Positions 63,881 to 64,000 of a stretch of 64,000 bases of DNA are shown here, piece by piece. Position 1 is the first letter of the stretch. Each line of letters starts with the position of its first letter. Origin of the DNA: Odobenus rosmarus divergens (taxonomy: Eukaryota; Chordata; Mammalia; Carnivora; Odobenidae); NCBI RefSeq assembly GCF_000321225.1, contig NW_004450285.1:4896321-4960320 (forward strand), in the 5' to 3' direction. The notes beneath the pieces were generated by a model. It did not search any database, was not told the DNA's origin, and worked only from the letters and a program-made list of their open reading frames with translations. Made by a program: the position numbers and the translations under genes.

Positions 63881-64000
63881 TTTTTTTATTTTTTTATTTG
63901 TTTAAACATTTTATTTATTTATTTGACAGAGAGAGAGACAGCGAGAGAGGGAACACAAGCAGGGGGAGTGGGAGAGGGAGAAGCAGGCTTCCCGCCGAGC
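63881..64000 (-). mobile_element. CAN-SINE, cut by window end
   Basis: Tail (ATTTTATTTATTTATTTGAC reverse) and CT-rich body of a young-looking minus-strand copy. The tRNA-like head lies beyond the window. Confidence 0.93.

Overview
The window is mammalian nuclear DNA from a carnivore, most likely an arctoid caniform (bear, seal or mustelid group) rather than a dog or cat. The main evidence is 23 tRNA-Lys-derived SINEs of the CAN-SINE type, plus one short fragment. Their body (GGCGCCTGGGTGGCTCAG, then a CT-rich stretch, then AATAAATAAA and an A tail) differs from my recollection of the dog SINEC_Cf and the felid form. No multi-exon gene, RNA gene, CRISPR array or prokaryote-type system was seen. 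The window reads as an AT-rich intergenic (or large-intron) desert built from layers of transposable elements.

The only convincing protein-coding sequence is an intronless retrocopy of MAP1LC3B (LC3B, the autophagy ubiquitin-like protein) at about 23954-24730. It has a GC-rich 5' UTR, an unbroken 125-codon ORF (24060-24437), a short 3' UTR with AATAAA, an A tail and a perfect 18-bp target-site duplication. It keeps the lipidation glycine G120. Against the LC3B sequence I remember it carries F80S, S90R and M121V.

Layout. 1-6 kb: mostly unassigned AT-rich DNA with two SINEs and an L1 scrap. 6.5-9.8 kb: a decayed class III (ERVL) retrovirus remnant, including a dUTPase-like part, cut by a young SINE, an L1 scrap and an ERV1-type LTR. 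10-19 kb: ancient L2/MIR-like copies, two further ERV1-type LTRs, a Tigger-like DNA transposon and a small GC-rich patch. 20.5-21.6 kb: a sense L1 ORF2 remnant with a tiny L1 3'-end insertion and a SINE inside it. 23.9-24.75 kb: the LC3B retrocopy. 26.7-27.8 kb: antisense L1. 28.9-34.6 kb: six SINEs. 33.5-37.1 kb: two MER5-like scraps, an MLT1-type LTR and another LTR. 38-47.4 kb: three related minus-strand LTRs, other LTRs, MIRs and an antisense L1 split by an MLT1 LTR. 48-56 kb: more SINEs, probable LTRs, a 37-bp minisatellite and a dyad-rich unassigned segment at 52.1-52.4 kb. 55.4-58.7 kb: an L1-in-L1 nest carrying two SINEs. 59.5-63.9 kb: largely unassigned AT-rich DNA, ending in a SINE cut by the window edge.

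There is no gene network here. The elements relate only by nesting, which gives a relative insertion order. Repeat family names come from recognition by eye, so boundaries without a stated target-site duplication are approximate.
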